A stretch of 64,000 bases of DNA, from positions 1,922,629-1,986,628 of the forward strand of contig SSNU01000247.1 in the NCBI GenBank assembly GCA_012064415.1, written 5' to 3'. A model generated the notes under the pieces. It did not search any database and was not told the origin of the DNA. It saw only the letters and a list, made by a program, of their open reading frames with translations. A program made the position numbers and the translations under genes. Positions 36,501 to 43,925 of this stretch are shown here, one piece after another (position 1 is the first letter of the stretch; the number at the start of each line of letters is the position of its first letter). Source of the stretch: Gyrodactylus bullatarudis. Lineage: Eukaryota; Platyhelminthes; Monogenea; Gyrodactylidea; Gyrodactylidae.

Positions 36501-37543
36501 GTTTTCAGTCTCTTTCTTTTTGATGAGTATTATTATCAAGTTAACCCGCTTTTTACATGTAGATAAACAACATCAAACTCGTCAAGTGTACCAACATTAA
36601 CGTATTGAACTTGTTCAAAAATACACGAAACCTAAAGTTGAGTCTGGTTGTGGTCAGGCAATCCTTGAGCCTGCCAAGGTCAGCTTCTGTCTACTCAAGA
36701 AACCTCTTTAAACTTGACAGTTTTGGCCGACCTCATGATTGCTACTCAAAACTGAACATTGACAGTGGTAAGTTGATAAAATTTCCCATAACCATCTTTC
36801 CTTTGATCTTGCCTAATGACTCATGCTGTATAATTGTGTCTTTTCATTGGTTAAACTATTATAACTATTATAAAAGAGGAGGGTGGGTCAAATATATTCT
36901 TCTCAACAAACAATAAAGATGGACTCTGTAATGCTAGTTTATTTACATTTATGGATCTAGAAGGGCGTTCCTGAGTCTCGCCTAAAAACTAGGGCATATT
37001 CTCAACTGTATAACATTGGGAGAATATTGAATTTAATTGTTCATCGATTTATTCTCTACTCAGATCGAATATCCAGAAAGATGCCATTTGTGAAACCATT
37101 TGAGATGGAATCTAAACCATTGGAATTTGATGTGAGTTTAAAATACATACTTTATACTATTAGTTTTCACATTCAGCTCTTTTTTTAACGTTTTGAGAAT
37201 TTAATCTTGCTTAAGAAATATGTCTATAGATTTAGTCTACAAGAATAAAAAATCTCTTTTCAATACATTAAATTACAACTTGTTTCTATAGTTGGTCTTA
37301 ATAATCGCTTGTAAGTACATTAACATTCTATCCGAATTCCCTGAATTAAAATTTTAACTAGACATTAGTTTTAATTTAATTGAATACATGTTTTAGAACA
37401 ATCATGAAGCTTTACGAAATGTCTTGACCAAATCCATTTCTACGAACTCGTTTCATGCAAGTCCTCCAATGACAAATCACTCATTTTGCATTGCAGAAGA
37501 CAATACAAGATACCCGATTATGATGCAAAAGAGCCAAAGATAA
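15576..37543 (+). CDS. SHANK: Shank/ProSAP-like scaffold protein, compact form (SPN, ankyrin repeats, PDZ)
   Basis: Shank proteins organise receptor complexes at postsynaptic and other membrane sites. I join nine exons: 15576-15707, 15739-16741, 16799-17074, 20873-20975, 25151-25284, 25347-25471, 36563-36767, 37064-37131 and 37397-37543. All phases agree and the product is 730 residues. Residues of about 35-110 form the Shank N-terminal (SPN) domain (NYGFYIPPSDEKLGKFLDE). Residues of about 135-380 are six to seven ankyrin repeats with LDPNF and PLHLA motifs. A PDZ domain at about 535-628 spans exons 5-7, with carboxylate loop TFGFTLKT and the block SGLRPNDYVIS. The SH3 domain, long proline-rich region and SAM domain of vertebrate Shanks are absent; the protein ends about 100 residues after the PDZ. 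Introns run from 31 nt to about 11.1 kb. The ankyrin 'GADVNTK' repeat carries a 15-residue in-frame insertion. The 57-nt second intron is a multiple of three and open, so its removal is inferred. Confidence 0.87.
17075..20872 (+). other. Shank intron 3 (3.8 kb)
   Basis: Apart from the inverted exon-3 copy near 17476-17592, I see AT-rich intron sequence with no recognisable gene. The donor is GTGAGT at 17075 and the acceptor is TTTATTTAG ending at 20872. Confidence 0.6.
17476..17592 (-). pseudogene. Inverted duplicate of part of Shank exon 3
   Basis: The reverse complement of this stretch matches exon 3 at about 16868-16987 almost base for base, from ATGATTCGTGAAATTATTACC to GAGTCTTTAACCAATG. 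I count only about four to five differences over roughly 115 bp, one of them a 1-nt deletion that breaks the reading frame. It lies in the next intron in the opposite orientation, about 490 bp away. On the minus strand the copy is preceded by an acceptor-like TTTATTAATTTCAG. Transcribed together, the two segments could form a long RNA duplex. Confidence 0.85.
21251..21482. repeat. Terminal-inverted-repeat element (family C) beside the MULE
   Basis: The left end GAGAGAGTGATCAAAAGTTGATCACAATAAGACAAGAAA-like region inverts to the right end (TTTCTTGTCTTATTGTGATC). This copy preserves the longest terminal repeats of the family and lies directly next to the Mutator-like element. Confidence 0.65.
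21500..22824. mobile_element. Mutator-like (MULE) transposon with long terminal inverted repeats
   Basis: Long inverted repeats bound the element: about 21500-21742 on the left and 22631-22824 on the right, starting GGGATTTTATCAAAAACTAC and ending with its inverse. Long terminal repeats of this kind plus a SWIM-finger transposase are typical of MULEs. The flanks ATAAAATTTA and ATAAAAGTAT are similar but not identical, so a 9-10 bp target duplication is only suggested. The internal frame is described separately. The left half of the interior (21780-22050) shows no intact catalytic region, so the copy is probably non-autonomous. Confidence 0.8.
22058..22636 (+). pseudogene. Truncated MULE transposase with SWIM zinc finger
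   Basis: The 192-codon frame carries SNIAESMNASLL, a typical MULE word after the catalytic domain. It then has a SWIM zinc finger: C-S-C, about 14 residues, then PCQHMIA, matching CxC...CxH. The DDE catalytic part normally found upstream is missing, so this is a C-terminal remnant. A short plus-strand AT-rich leader precedes it. It is transposon-encoded and not part of the host Shank gene, in whose intron 4 it sits. Confidence 0.75.
23371..23640 (-). mobile_element. PLE fragment (GIY-YIG C-terminal region)
   Basis: The minus-strand frame includes KDKLSTRGNYHLKRDAAVTR, then LNFSILYKNAWDDSTDV. These match the end of the GIY-YIG domain and C terminus of the 35.2-kb copy. The frame continues into the 3' region shared by all copies (FTFLSIAIVDIYW). 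The catalytic YIG part is missing. Confidence 0.75.
26490..26600. repeat. Family D element end
   Basis: TCTGATTGGTTTCAAG..AGATAAAATTGAAG..CAAGCGTCTCATCCC matches the right end of the element in the DENND3 intron (59210-59400). Another end lies at 29828-29890 in inverse orientation. Confidence 0.55.
30165..30355. repeat. Short inverted-repeat element (family C)
   Basis: TCAGGATCAAGATTAGTCAGG at the left is roughly inverse to CTAATTTTAATCCTGA at the right. It matches ends of the 21.25-kb copy. Confidence 0.5.
30838..30905 (-). mobile_element. Short PLE 3'-region fragment
   Basis: GCTCACATTGGCCAAGGTAG and the following GTTGAAGATTATAGGAATA match the 3' region of the 33.6-kb copy. The fragment is cut off where the foldback element at 30905 begins. 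Confidence 0.6.
30905..31845. mobile_element. Large foldback (palindromic) element
   Basis: The left end GTTGACATGAAGATGAG and AATTTACCA is inverted at the right end (TGGTAAATTCTCATCTTC). The arms also match inward: a stretch around 31330-31435, with ATCGATTTCGATGATTCGAA, is the inverse of 31580-31690. No transposase is visible. Related copies lie at 47437-47880 and 54275-54637, with weaker pieces near 8830-9130, 52590 and 53225-53345. Confidence 0.7.
31850..32160 (-). mobile_element. PLE fragment upstream of and including the GIY-YIG start
   Basis: The minus strand encodes degraded versions of the LFxLIHK and YKFQC region and the preceding KLIFKGDG-like segment. The sequence is clearly related to the copies at 34.1 and 35.3 kb but has stops and lacks the C terminus. 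Confidence 0.65.
33449..33486 (-). ncRNA. Hammerhead ribozyme-like motif, left PLE terminus
   Basis: On the minus strand the order is ACCA, CTGATGA, an 8-nt stem II segment, GAAA, a short stem III, then TGGT. Stem I pairs ACCA with TGGT. The core is complete, although stem II is weak (U-A at its base). Confidence 0.55.
33490..34260 (+). pseudogene. PLE reverse transcriptase C-terminus and GIY-YIG endonuclease, broken
   Basis: The first part (33490-33770) is a terminal repeat in inverse orientation to 35640-35880. Frame 33776-34018 reads LSFLDVKLTRKEDGLILRNF, then YLHYASFSPLSHKVG, the segment after the catalytic YxDD region of Penelope-like reverse transcriptases. A stop follows. Frame 34043-34318 continues (ENGYPSEFV) and then jumps to RLFSLIHK and a GIY-YIG domain (YKFQCDCGASYIGRTIRKLS), so the linker has been deleted. 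The catalytic YxDD region is missing. The copy is inactive. Confidence 0.8.
35219..35716 (+). pseudogene. PLE linker and GIY-YIG endonuclease fragment
   Basis: The 165-codon frame is the best-preserved copy of the 3' half of this family. It has FVDKFINLPVDRD, FMKLNFKGDG, then LIYKFQCDYGATYIGRTIRK with the GIY-YIG signature, and ends WVKEKFFINR. There is no reverse transcriptase upstream in this copy. It opens without a clear ATG. It is followed by the 3' terminal repeat and a hammerhead motif. Confidence 0.8.
35640..35935 (+). repeat. PLE 3' terminal repeat, inverted relative to 33490-33770
   Basis: The stretch from TTTTCAATTCTATACAAAAA through CTTGGCCAATGTGAGC and ATTGGAGAGTTTTGGTG is the reverse complement, with substitutions, of 33490-33770. 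Inverted or partial terminal repeats of this kind are usual for Penelope-like elements. Confidence 0.75.
35887..35923 (+). ncRNA. Hammerhead ribozyme-like motif, right PLE terminus
   Basis: CTGATGA (35893-35899) and GAAA (35908-35911) are present. Stem III is ATGTACAT with a short loop. Stem I is only partly paired (GCCA with TAGC). It is equivalent in position to the motifs at 1294 and 33449. Confidence 0.5.
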
Positions 37544-40006
37544 ACTATATAATTCTTATAAAAAAATTTGATTGTATCGTACTTGTATTGTGAATTTTAA
37601 AGTATTCGTATTGTTTTTTATTGTTGCATTCGAGATTTGTTTCGATTTTGATTAAATCTATTAACTAATATTAATATATCCATGATTTTCAGAATAAAAT
37701 TATGATTGAATATTAGCAGGATTCATATTAACTTGATATTTACTTGATATTATCAAGTAAACATTGTTTACTAAATATTAACTTGAATAATATGCTCCAT
37801 TATTAATCCATTAATCATGATTGAATGATGTCGTGAGATTTTCAAAACTATAGATAGTAATTCAATGAAGGATTTATAGATATTTTAATAATCCTAACAA
37901 GATGAAACATCCAAATAGCCCTAAGACATTGAGAAGATTCTTCTCAGAAGAAATTATAAAATTTATAACTAAATTAACTCAAGTGAATCTAGTAAAACTA
38001 AACCACATCGAAGAAGAAATTTTGTTAGAAAAAACAAATTATACGAAATTTTTTATCACAGTGAAAATATTTGGAATAGAAGTTTTTTCCCCCAATATCA
38101 CTGATAAATTATCACTGGCAGATAATATCTCTATTATTATTGATAATGCTAGTGATATTAGTAGAAATTCAGTTTCAATGTTAAAGGTACTAAAAAAATT
38201 CAATCTCTATCGATTGAAAACTACTAGAATAATTTCTTTTTATTCTGTTTCGAAATTCGCAGTAAGTTTTGAAGAATTATGATGTAATAAACTCCGATTT
38301 ACATTTTTTGTAAGTATTTGGCCCATTTCAATAATCTTATTTAATTTTCTAGTTTTTTAACCTAGGCAAATATTTCCCAAAGGATTGCCAATTCAAATTA
38401 AAACCCGATTTTAATTGGATTTTATTTGATTCCATATATTTATGTAGAATACAGAATAGAAAAATTTTAATTTCAAGACTCTGAACAAGTTCAGTACATT
38501 TTGAGTTTAAAACTTATTTTTCAACATTGTCATAAAAGCTTGCATAAATTTTAAGGAAAACTTATCTACAATGTTTGTACTACAAACATTGAATAATTTT
38601 AAAATATACACATTTCTTATTTATTTATGAATCATTAGTCACCATATAGATGATAAAGATGATTCTATGCTTGAGTATACGTAATATTAATTTAGGTAGG
38701 ATTAATGACATTTGTCTAGCAATGTCCACGCAAAAAATATTTTTAAATCCTAAAATTCGTAAATCGGAATTTTTATGTCTAAAAATAAATATATTCTCAA
38801 AACTACTTGAAAGTAACAATGCAAAGAAATAAAAATATTCCAAAAAATCACTCGAAATTGTGCTGATAGTAATATTTAAACAAAAATTTCTACACTTTTT
38901 AAATATTGTTTTCTCGTGTAATTTATCTTTTTTAAATTAATACTACTAATAAAAATTGAAATTCATCTTTGCCTGTTTTCCTTATTTTACTTTCACTCAC
39001 CTAAGCGTTAGATCTGTTAAAATTTCTATTTACTAATCACAATTCGACAAAACTTTCCTGCAGAATTCAATTATTATTCAAGAGAATATACTTGTTTTAC
39101 AATAAAAATATTACTAATATTAAATAAAGGACTCTTCACTAAAGACAAGTTTAATTCGTCAAGTTGAAAAGTTCTTGCAAATACATTTGATTAAACTCCG
39201 ATCATGAGAGTAACTTCCTGGATTTTCATTCTGTCAAGCGATCTGAAAGAAATAAAATATATTTATAAATTATCATAACGAATTTGTATTAATTTGATTC
39301 ATAATTATTTATTTGAATATACAATCTTATTCATTCCAGATTAATCAGTCTTTACTCCTTTAATTTAGATTAAACTCATAAGGAGAAATAGATTGGTTTC
39401 GAAATGTGTTTACTAAACACTATTTAGACATAATCTTAGTCTAAATGCTACTATGGATGAATAAATTTTGTGTGTAGAGAATTTATTCGTCAGATTAATT
39501 GCTTCTTCACACTAGAGAGTTGGATTAAACCAGCAATCTTACAAGTAATTAAATGCTACTTATTGATCCCTTTCATCAGTTATTTTGCCTGCCCTTTTTA
39601 ACCTGGTCCAAATCCTCAGAAGGTGGAAAGAATTCATTTTCTTTATTTCCGGTGGAAATTTTGCTGTGGGATATATTACCTGAGCACCTTGAACGAAATA
39701 TTTCTAGCAAATTTTTCAGAAGTTTCTTTTTTTTTTAATTCAGATTTTTGTAAAAAACATATTTTTTCAAGTGGAAAAATAAAAGGAATTTCCAGCTATG
39801 CCTTTGATGTCAGATGCAAATTTAGAATTAATTTGTGTTTTTCCTGATAATTATAACAAGAGTTCAAAATTTCTTAAGAAAATTTCGCATTAAAATGTGG
39901 TTTTTTGATAATTTTTCCATACTTTAGGGTTAGGACTTGCTATCCGAATGCGCAATTTCTCTCAGATACATAAAGAATCCTATGAATATTATGTAGTTAT
40001 TCAAAA
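37544..40006. other. Intergenic AT-rich DNA with one weak reading frame
   Basis: Between the Shank stop and the 268-codon gene I see no repeat of the named families. A 126-codon frame at 37902-38282 is listed separately. Confidence 0.4.
37902..38282 (+). CDS. Doubtful orphan reading frame, 126 aa
   Basis: The frame opens with ATG and is lysine- and isoleucine-rich, with no recognisable domain. It follows the Shank gene by 358 bp on the same strand. In DNA this AT-rich a frame of this length can arise by chance, and its base composition does not stand out from its surroundings. I list it only as a candidate. Confidence 0.22.
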   Translation: MKHPNSPKTLRRFFSEEIIKFITKLTQVNLVKLNHIEEEILLEKTNYTKFFITVKIFGIEVFSPNITDKLSLADNISIIIDNASDISRNSVSMLKVLKKFNLYRLKTTRIISFYSVSKFAVSFEEL

Positions 40007-40813
40007 ATGAGGAGAATTAGGCATGATAAAGATATGTTTGGTGTTTGGAAAATAGTTAACAAACTTAGAAAGAATAAAATTACACTATTCGAGGCGGAGA
40101 CAGATCTCTTGTCAATTATTTTTAAAAAGAAGAGTTACATTGATGATATTGAGGAAAGGTTTGCAAGATATACTCAAGAGAAACCAGAGGAAAGTTATAT
40201 AGGTTTACATTATATCTACTCTGTACATCACAACAGCCATGAAAAGAAGCCTGATTTTTTTACAGATTACTATAGACTGTACGATTATCTCTTGAAAGAA
40301 TCGAAAATGTGCGTCGATGAATTTCCACTTTATCTGGAGGAAAAAGAACTTGATGTGGGCAGAGGATTCATGGGGACCCTGATTCACAAATTTTGCAGTT
40401 GTAAAGTAGCCGACGTTGATTTCAGGACTTATGTTGAAGAAAATCGTACCAAGTTCACGCCTATAGTAGATAAGTTATTCAGGGTACTACAATTGAGAAT
40501 TTATTCTTATTCGGTTCGAAAATATATCATGGCAAAAATTAAGGAACTTGAAGCAGCCTTTAAGAAAGGTAAAAAAGATTTCACTCTCATAATGAATCCA
40601 GAATATGCAACTCATCTCATGATAATGGGAAACAAGCTGTCGTTGTTCTGTATTATCGTTTTATTCACTGATGAGTTCCTGAAAAATTCAACAATTTCAT
40701 TCACAGAGCAAGACTATGATTGGGGCTTTATTTCGTATAAAATCAAAAATAACAAAGATAAAAGCGAACAACCTCAATCTTTGCCGGACAAGACCCTTTT
40801 GATTGACAATTAA
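40007..40813 (+). CDS. Orphan intronless protein, 268 aa
   Basis: I do not recognise this protein. It has 268 codons from ATG at 40007 to TAA at 40811-40813 without an intron. Base composition is clearly less AT-rich than the flanks, with codon use like the conserved genes here, so I think it is real. It is highly charged, rich in K, E, D and aromatic residues, and has no signal peptide. One moderately hydrophobic stretch (about residues 206-226, NKLSLFCIIVLFTDEF) could be a buried helix. Words such as YIGLHYIYSVHH and DVGRGFMGTLIHKFC are candidates for search. Nothing visible links it to the transposons around it. Confidence 0.55.
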   Translation: MRRIRHDKDMFGVWKIVNKLRKNKITLFEAETDLLSIIFKKKSYIDDIEERFARYTQEKPEESYIGLHYIYSVHHNSHEKKPDFFTDYYRLYDYLLKESKMCVDEFPLYLEEKELDVGRGFMGTLIHKFCSCKVADVDFRTYVEENRTKFTPIVDKLFRVLQLRIYSYSVRKYIMAKIKELEAAFKKGKKDFTLIMNPEYATHLMIMGNKLSLFCIIVLFTDEFLKNSTISFTEQDYDWGFISYKIKNNKDKSEQPQSLPDKTLLIDN

Positions 40814-40987
40814 GAAAATACAAATAAAAATCCATGGAAATATCAACGTTTTTTATAAAGTCACAAAACAAGAAAGTTACAAAAAAGGGTAATAAAATAG
40901 TTTCTCTATAATATGGTTCCAATATGTGTTCCAAGATATGAAGTACAAGTAGTAATAATAATTTTATACAGAAAAGACTCTCTATTA

Positions 40988-41155
40988 ACCCCTTCGGTGC
41001 CGATGGACATATAAGTCCATTTTCCAATTTTTTGAACCTTCATAACTCTGCCAGTATGATAGGTTTCTGGATCAATTAAAGTTTAAATTGAAGCTCAAAA
41101 TGTGAACTTGCATCAGTAATATTTCTGGCCAAATAACTTGGTATCTTCATTTAGC
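40988..41155. mobile_element. Truncated copy of the piggyBac-type MITE
   Basis: The sequence starts TTAACCCCTTCGGTGCCGAT and follows the 10651 copy closely (for example GATAGGTTTCTGGATCAATT) until about 41155. There it diverges before the right terminus. The right inverted repeat and TTAA are missing. Confidence 0.75.
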
Positions 41156-41269
41156 ATTGTGATAGTATTTATATGTCAACCAGGGTAGAGACTGAAGAGA
41201 CCTGGCGAAATATAACGTTAATCACTATAATATACGTCTGTTTTCTCTAACCTTCCCCCTTGAGTTCAG

Positions 41270-41405
41270 AATCTAATCTATGTGTTTAGAAAAACAATTC
41301 TTATAACCTTCAAATCCCCTGCTCTATGTGAGCTTTTAAACTTTTCTCTCCATTGTTGCTATTTATTGGAGAGTTTTGGTGTTTTTTCAGCTTGAATTTA
41401 TTACT
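41270..41405 (+). mobile_element. PLE 3' terminal fragment
   Basis: TATGTGCTT-like sequence after the coding end, then CTCTATGTGAGC and TATTGGAGAGTTTTGGTG match 35730-35840. The coding part is missing. Confidence 0.65.
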
Positions 41406-42250
41406 TATATCAAGGTTTTTTAGTTGCAAACATTTAATAGGTTACACTTCGAGACAATACAGCTGCGGTAAGAAATTGGCTTCTTAATCTAGTTTCAAAA
41501 GCTTAGTATCAATTCTCACGAAAACAAAAAATTGTACATTGATTCTAGGAATGAACAAAATGTTTCTAGAAAAACAAGAATTTCATTTTCAAGTTTCCGA
41601 AGTAAAAAACTTGTAATATTACTTCTTTCATTTATCCTGTTTAGATTGTTCGATCGAATAAAATATTAGAGTTACCTAGAAGGCCTTAAAGAAAAACTTT
41701 CATCCAGTTATATTATAGCTAAAACAATCTAAAACAAAAGTGTATTAGCTTTAAGCAATATAAAAATTAATAACTGTCTAAAGAGTCAGTATTCTCAGGT
41801 GTAATTATAGATAAAAAATAAAAACTTTTAATACTCACTTAATTTATATAATTGCCAACATGTTTCAAGCTCGAAATAAATATCCAGGTTACAATGGATT
41901 GGGTTGCATTAGGTATGATTGGCGTGAAATATATTGAAGAAACATCTGACTGTGACATTTTGTAGCTGTATCAATAATTTAAACGTAATATTGGCTACTC
42001 GTATTAACAGTGTGTGGAGAAAGACTCATGCACAAGCTTTGAATTTTAAAATAATCAAAGAATGAATGGTTAATTTGAAGTTAAACGAATATTATTGGTT
42101 TATTGAAATGAACCAATCACAAGTGGAGAAACAGAGAAGCAATTGATTACACATGAAAATAATGTACTTCTAAGCTAAGTGTTCAAACTCCTGGGAGTTC
42201 CAATTAAGGTCAACTATAAAAAATAAATTTTTTATGAGTAAAAAGGGTTG

Positions 42251-42311
42251 ATGCCAGTATAAGAATATAGCGCTTTTATTTCGTGGCATACTCATCAGCT
42301 GTTACATGCCA
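42251..42311 (-). ncRNA. Hammerhead ribozyme in the PLE terminal repeat (left copy)
   Basis: On the minus strand CTGATGAG, TATGCCA, CGAAA occur in order, with core positions plus 42291-42298 and 42279-42283. A short stem III follows (ATA with TAT around AAAGCGC), and then the cleavage site. Stem I pairs AACAG with TTCTT apart from one C-C mismatch. The 43854 copy has the same core with one change in the stem II loop. Confidence 0.65.
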
Positions 42312-42606
42312 GATTTATATAAAGAAAATTGTGTACAAAATATTGGTTTTAGCTCTCATTGGTTGTTCTCTGGTGCGTGTGTATAATAATAACATAGACT
42401 CTTTGGGATGTAAGAGTGATATCTATCCCTATCACATTTGACTCTGTAATATGACTAATACAATAGTAATAATAACAATAGAAATTATGTACAAGGATGT
42501 GGGTAGTGTTACTGTAATTTAAAGCACGAAGTAATGTGAAAATATGAGGTATGAATATAATGGTTACATCCGTGAAAAATATTTGGTGTTCTTATTTTAT
42601 CCTATG

Positions 42607-43532
42607 TCATCGTCTGATCTGTTTCTTTTTCTTGGGGTTGATACCAGTGTTGGTTGCGAATTCGTCAGTGTTGGTATTGGTAGTACCAGTGGTTTCACGA
42701 ATTTCTTTTAGATACATAGATTTGGCTCTCTCTTCTAGTCTCTTATGAGTGTGTCCGATATATTCAGCTTGACAGAAACATCTGAATTTGTAGACAACAT
42801 GAGTTTGTTTTAGTGGGTCTAATTTGTCTTTTAACTGATTAGGGAATATTTTGTTGGTTTTGAAGAATATTTTCGCTTCTTCGTTCGGAAAAGTAGATTT
42901 GAAAACTTCTTGGAGTCTTTTCTTGTATATTTGGCATTTTTGGTCTCCTTTAAATGGTAGATACAAACACGTTTTGGCCTTTTCTTCCTCTTGTTCTCTG
43001 TTTTGTTCGATCTCGACCGTTTCTACACATTTTTCTAGAGTCTTCGTAATGAATATCCTCGGATAATTATAATTGTTCTCTTCGAAGATTTTGGTCAGTT
43101 TTTCTTTTTCCTCTTCCCACAATTCTTCCGAAACGATTTTCTTTAGTCTTTTGAATAGTGAAATTATCAAACCTCTTTTGGTTTCTTTTGGAGAAAATGA
43201 ATAATAATTTAAAAGTTTACCTGTGAAGGATGATTTTCTAAAAGTTCTTCTCTTAAGTTTTCCTTCTTGGTTTCTTTCTATTTGTACTTCTAGAAAAGGT
43301 AGTGTCTGGTTAGATTCATTTTCTATAGTGAATTTTAGATTTGGAGGGGCCTTATGAACGAATTGAGGATTTCTTCCTGGTCATCTGTGTCTTTGATCAG
43401 AAGAAAGGTGTCATCCACATATCTAATATAGTGCTTAGTGTTTTGAATTGTTTGTTTTAGGTTTTGGGTTTCCATCTTGTCCATGAAAGCTTCTGCTAAT
43501 AAAAAATAAACTTCGAAATTATCTACAAACAA
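42607..43532 (-). pseudogene. PLE reverse transcriptase and GIY-YIG endonuclease, frameshifted
   Basis: The upstream frame (43335-43532) has HYIRYVDDTFLLI, the catalytic YVDD box of the reverse transcriptase. It continues after a frame change with TLPFLEVQIERNQEGKLKR-like sequence. The downstream frame (42607-43170) encodes the linker and a GIY-YIG domain, with YKFRCFCQAEYIGHTHKRL, ending in a lysine-rich tail. The 5' two thirds of the reverse transcriptase are absent. It is not functional as it stands. Confidence 0.85.
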
Positions 43533-43853
43533 CCAGGGAAAAACGTGGCAGCTCTCAAAACCGCTGAAGCATTATACATAGAGAAACAAAAGCCAAATCT
43601 ATGTATCTAAAAGAAATTCGTGAAACCACTGGTACTTCCAAGACCAACACTGACGAATTCGCAACCAACACGTATATTACTAATAGTAATATTACTATTA
43701 GTCATATTACAGAGTCAAATGTGATAGGGATATATATTATATATCACTCTTAAATCCCAAAGAATCTGTTATTATTATACACACGCACCAGAGAACAACC
43801 AATGATAGCTAAAACCAATATTTTGTACACAATTTTCTTTATATAAATCTGGC

Positions 43854-43904
43854 ATGTAACAGCTGATGAGTATACCACGAAATAAAAGCGCTATATTCTT
43901 ATAA
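43854..43904 (+). ncRNA. Hammerhead ribozyme in the PLE terminal repeat (right copy)
   Basis: CTGATGAG (43863-43870), TATACCA, CGAAA (43878-43882) and TAAAAGCGCTATA follow in the order expected for a type I hammerhead. Stem II has a G-C and a U-A pair closing a 5-nt loop. Stem III is 3 bp. Stem I pairs AACAG with TTCTT apart from one mismatch. Stem II and III this short usually act as dimers in PLEs. Confidence 0.65.
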
Positions 43905-43925
43905 CTGGCATCAACCCTTTTTACT

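Larger units (their letters stand above)
25472..36562 (+). other. Shank intron 7-phase-0 gap (intron 6, about 11.1 kb)
   Basis: The intron splits the PDZ domain between YVIS and INNIKLVK. It holds family D ends (26490-26600 and 29828-29890), a family C element (30165-30355), a foldback (30905-31845) and several PLE pieces. A 59-codon plus-strand frame at 26941-27120 (MPKSKGGNTNNFSRLSYITF) is noted but unexplained. The rest is AT-rich with microsatellites, for example (GAT)n near 32750-32772. Confidence 0.6.
42235..43925 (-). mobile_element. Penelope-like element with inverted terminal repeats and hammerheads
   Basis: The left terminus 42235-42480 is the reverse complement of 43680-43925. A second block, about 42650-42730, is inverted at 43590-43670, so the repeats reach into the end of the coding region. 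The interior encodes, on the minus strand, a degraded reverse transcriptase and GIY-YIG domain. This family differs from the one at 33-36 kb in both protein and terminal sequence. Inverted terminal repeats carrying hammerhead ribozymes are a known feature of Penelope-like elements. Confidence 0.85.
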
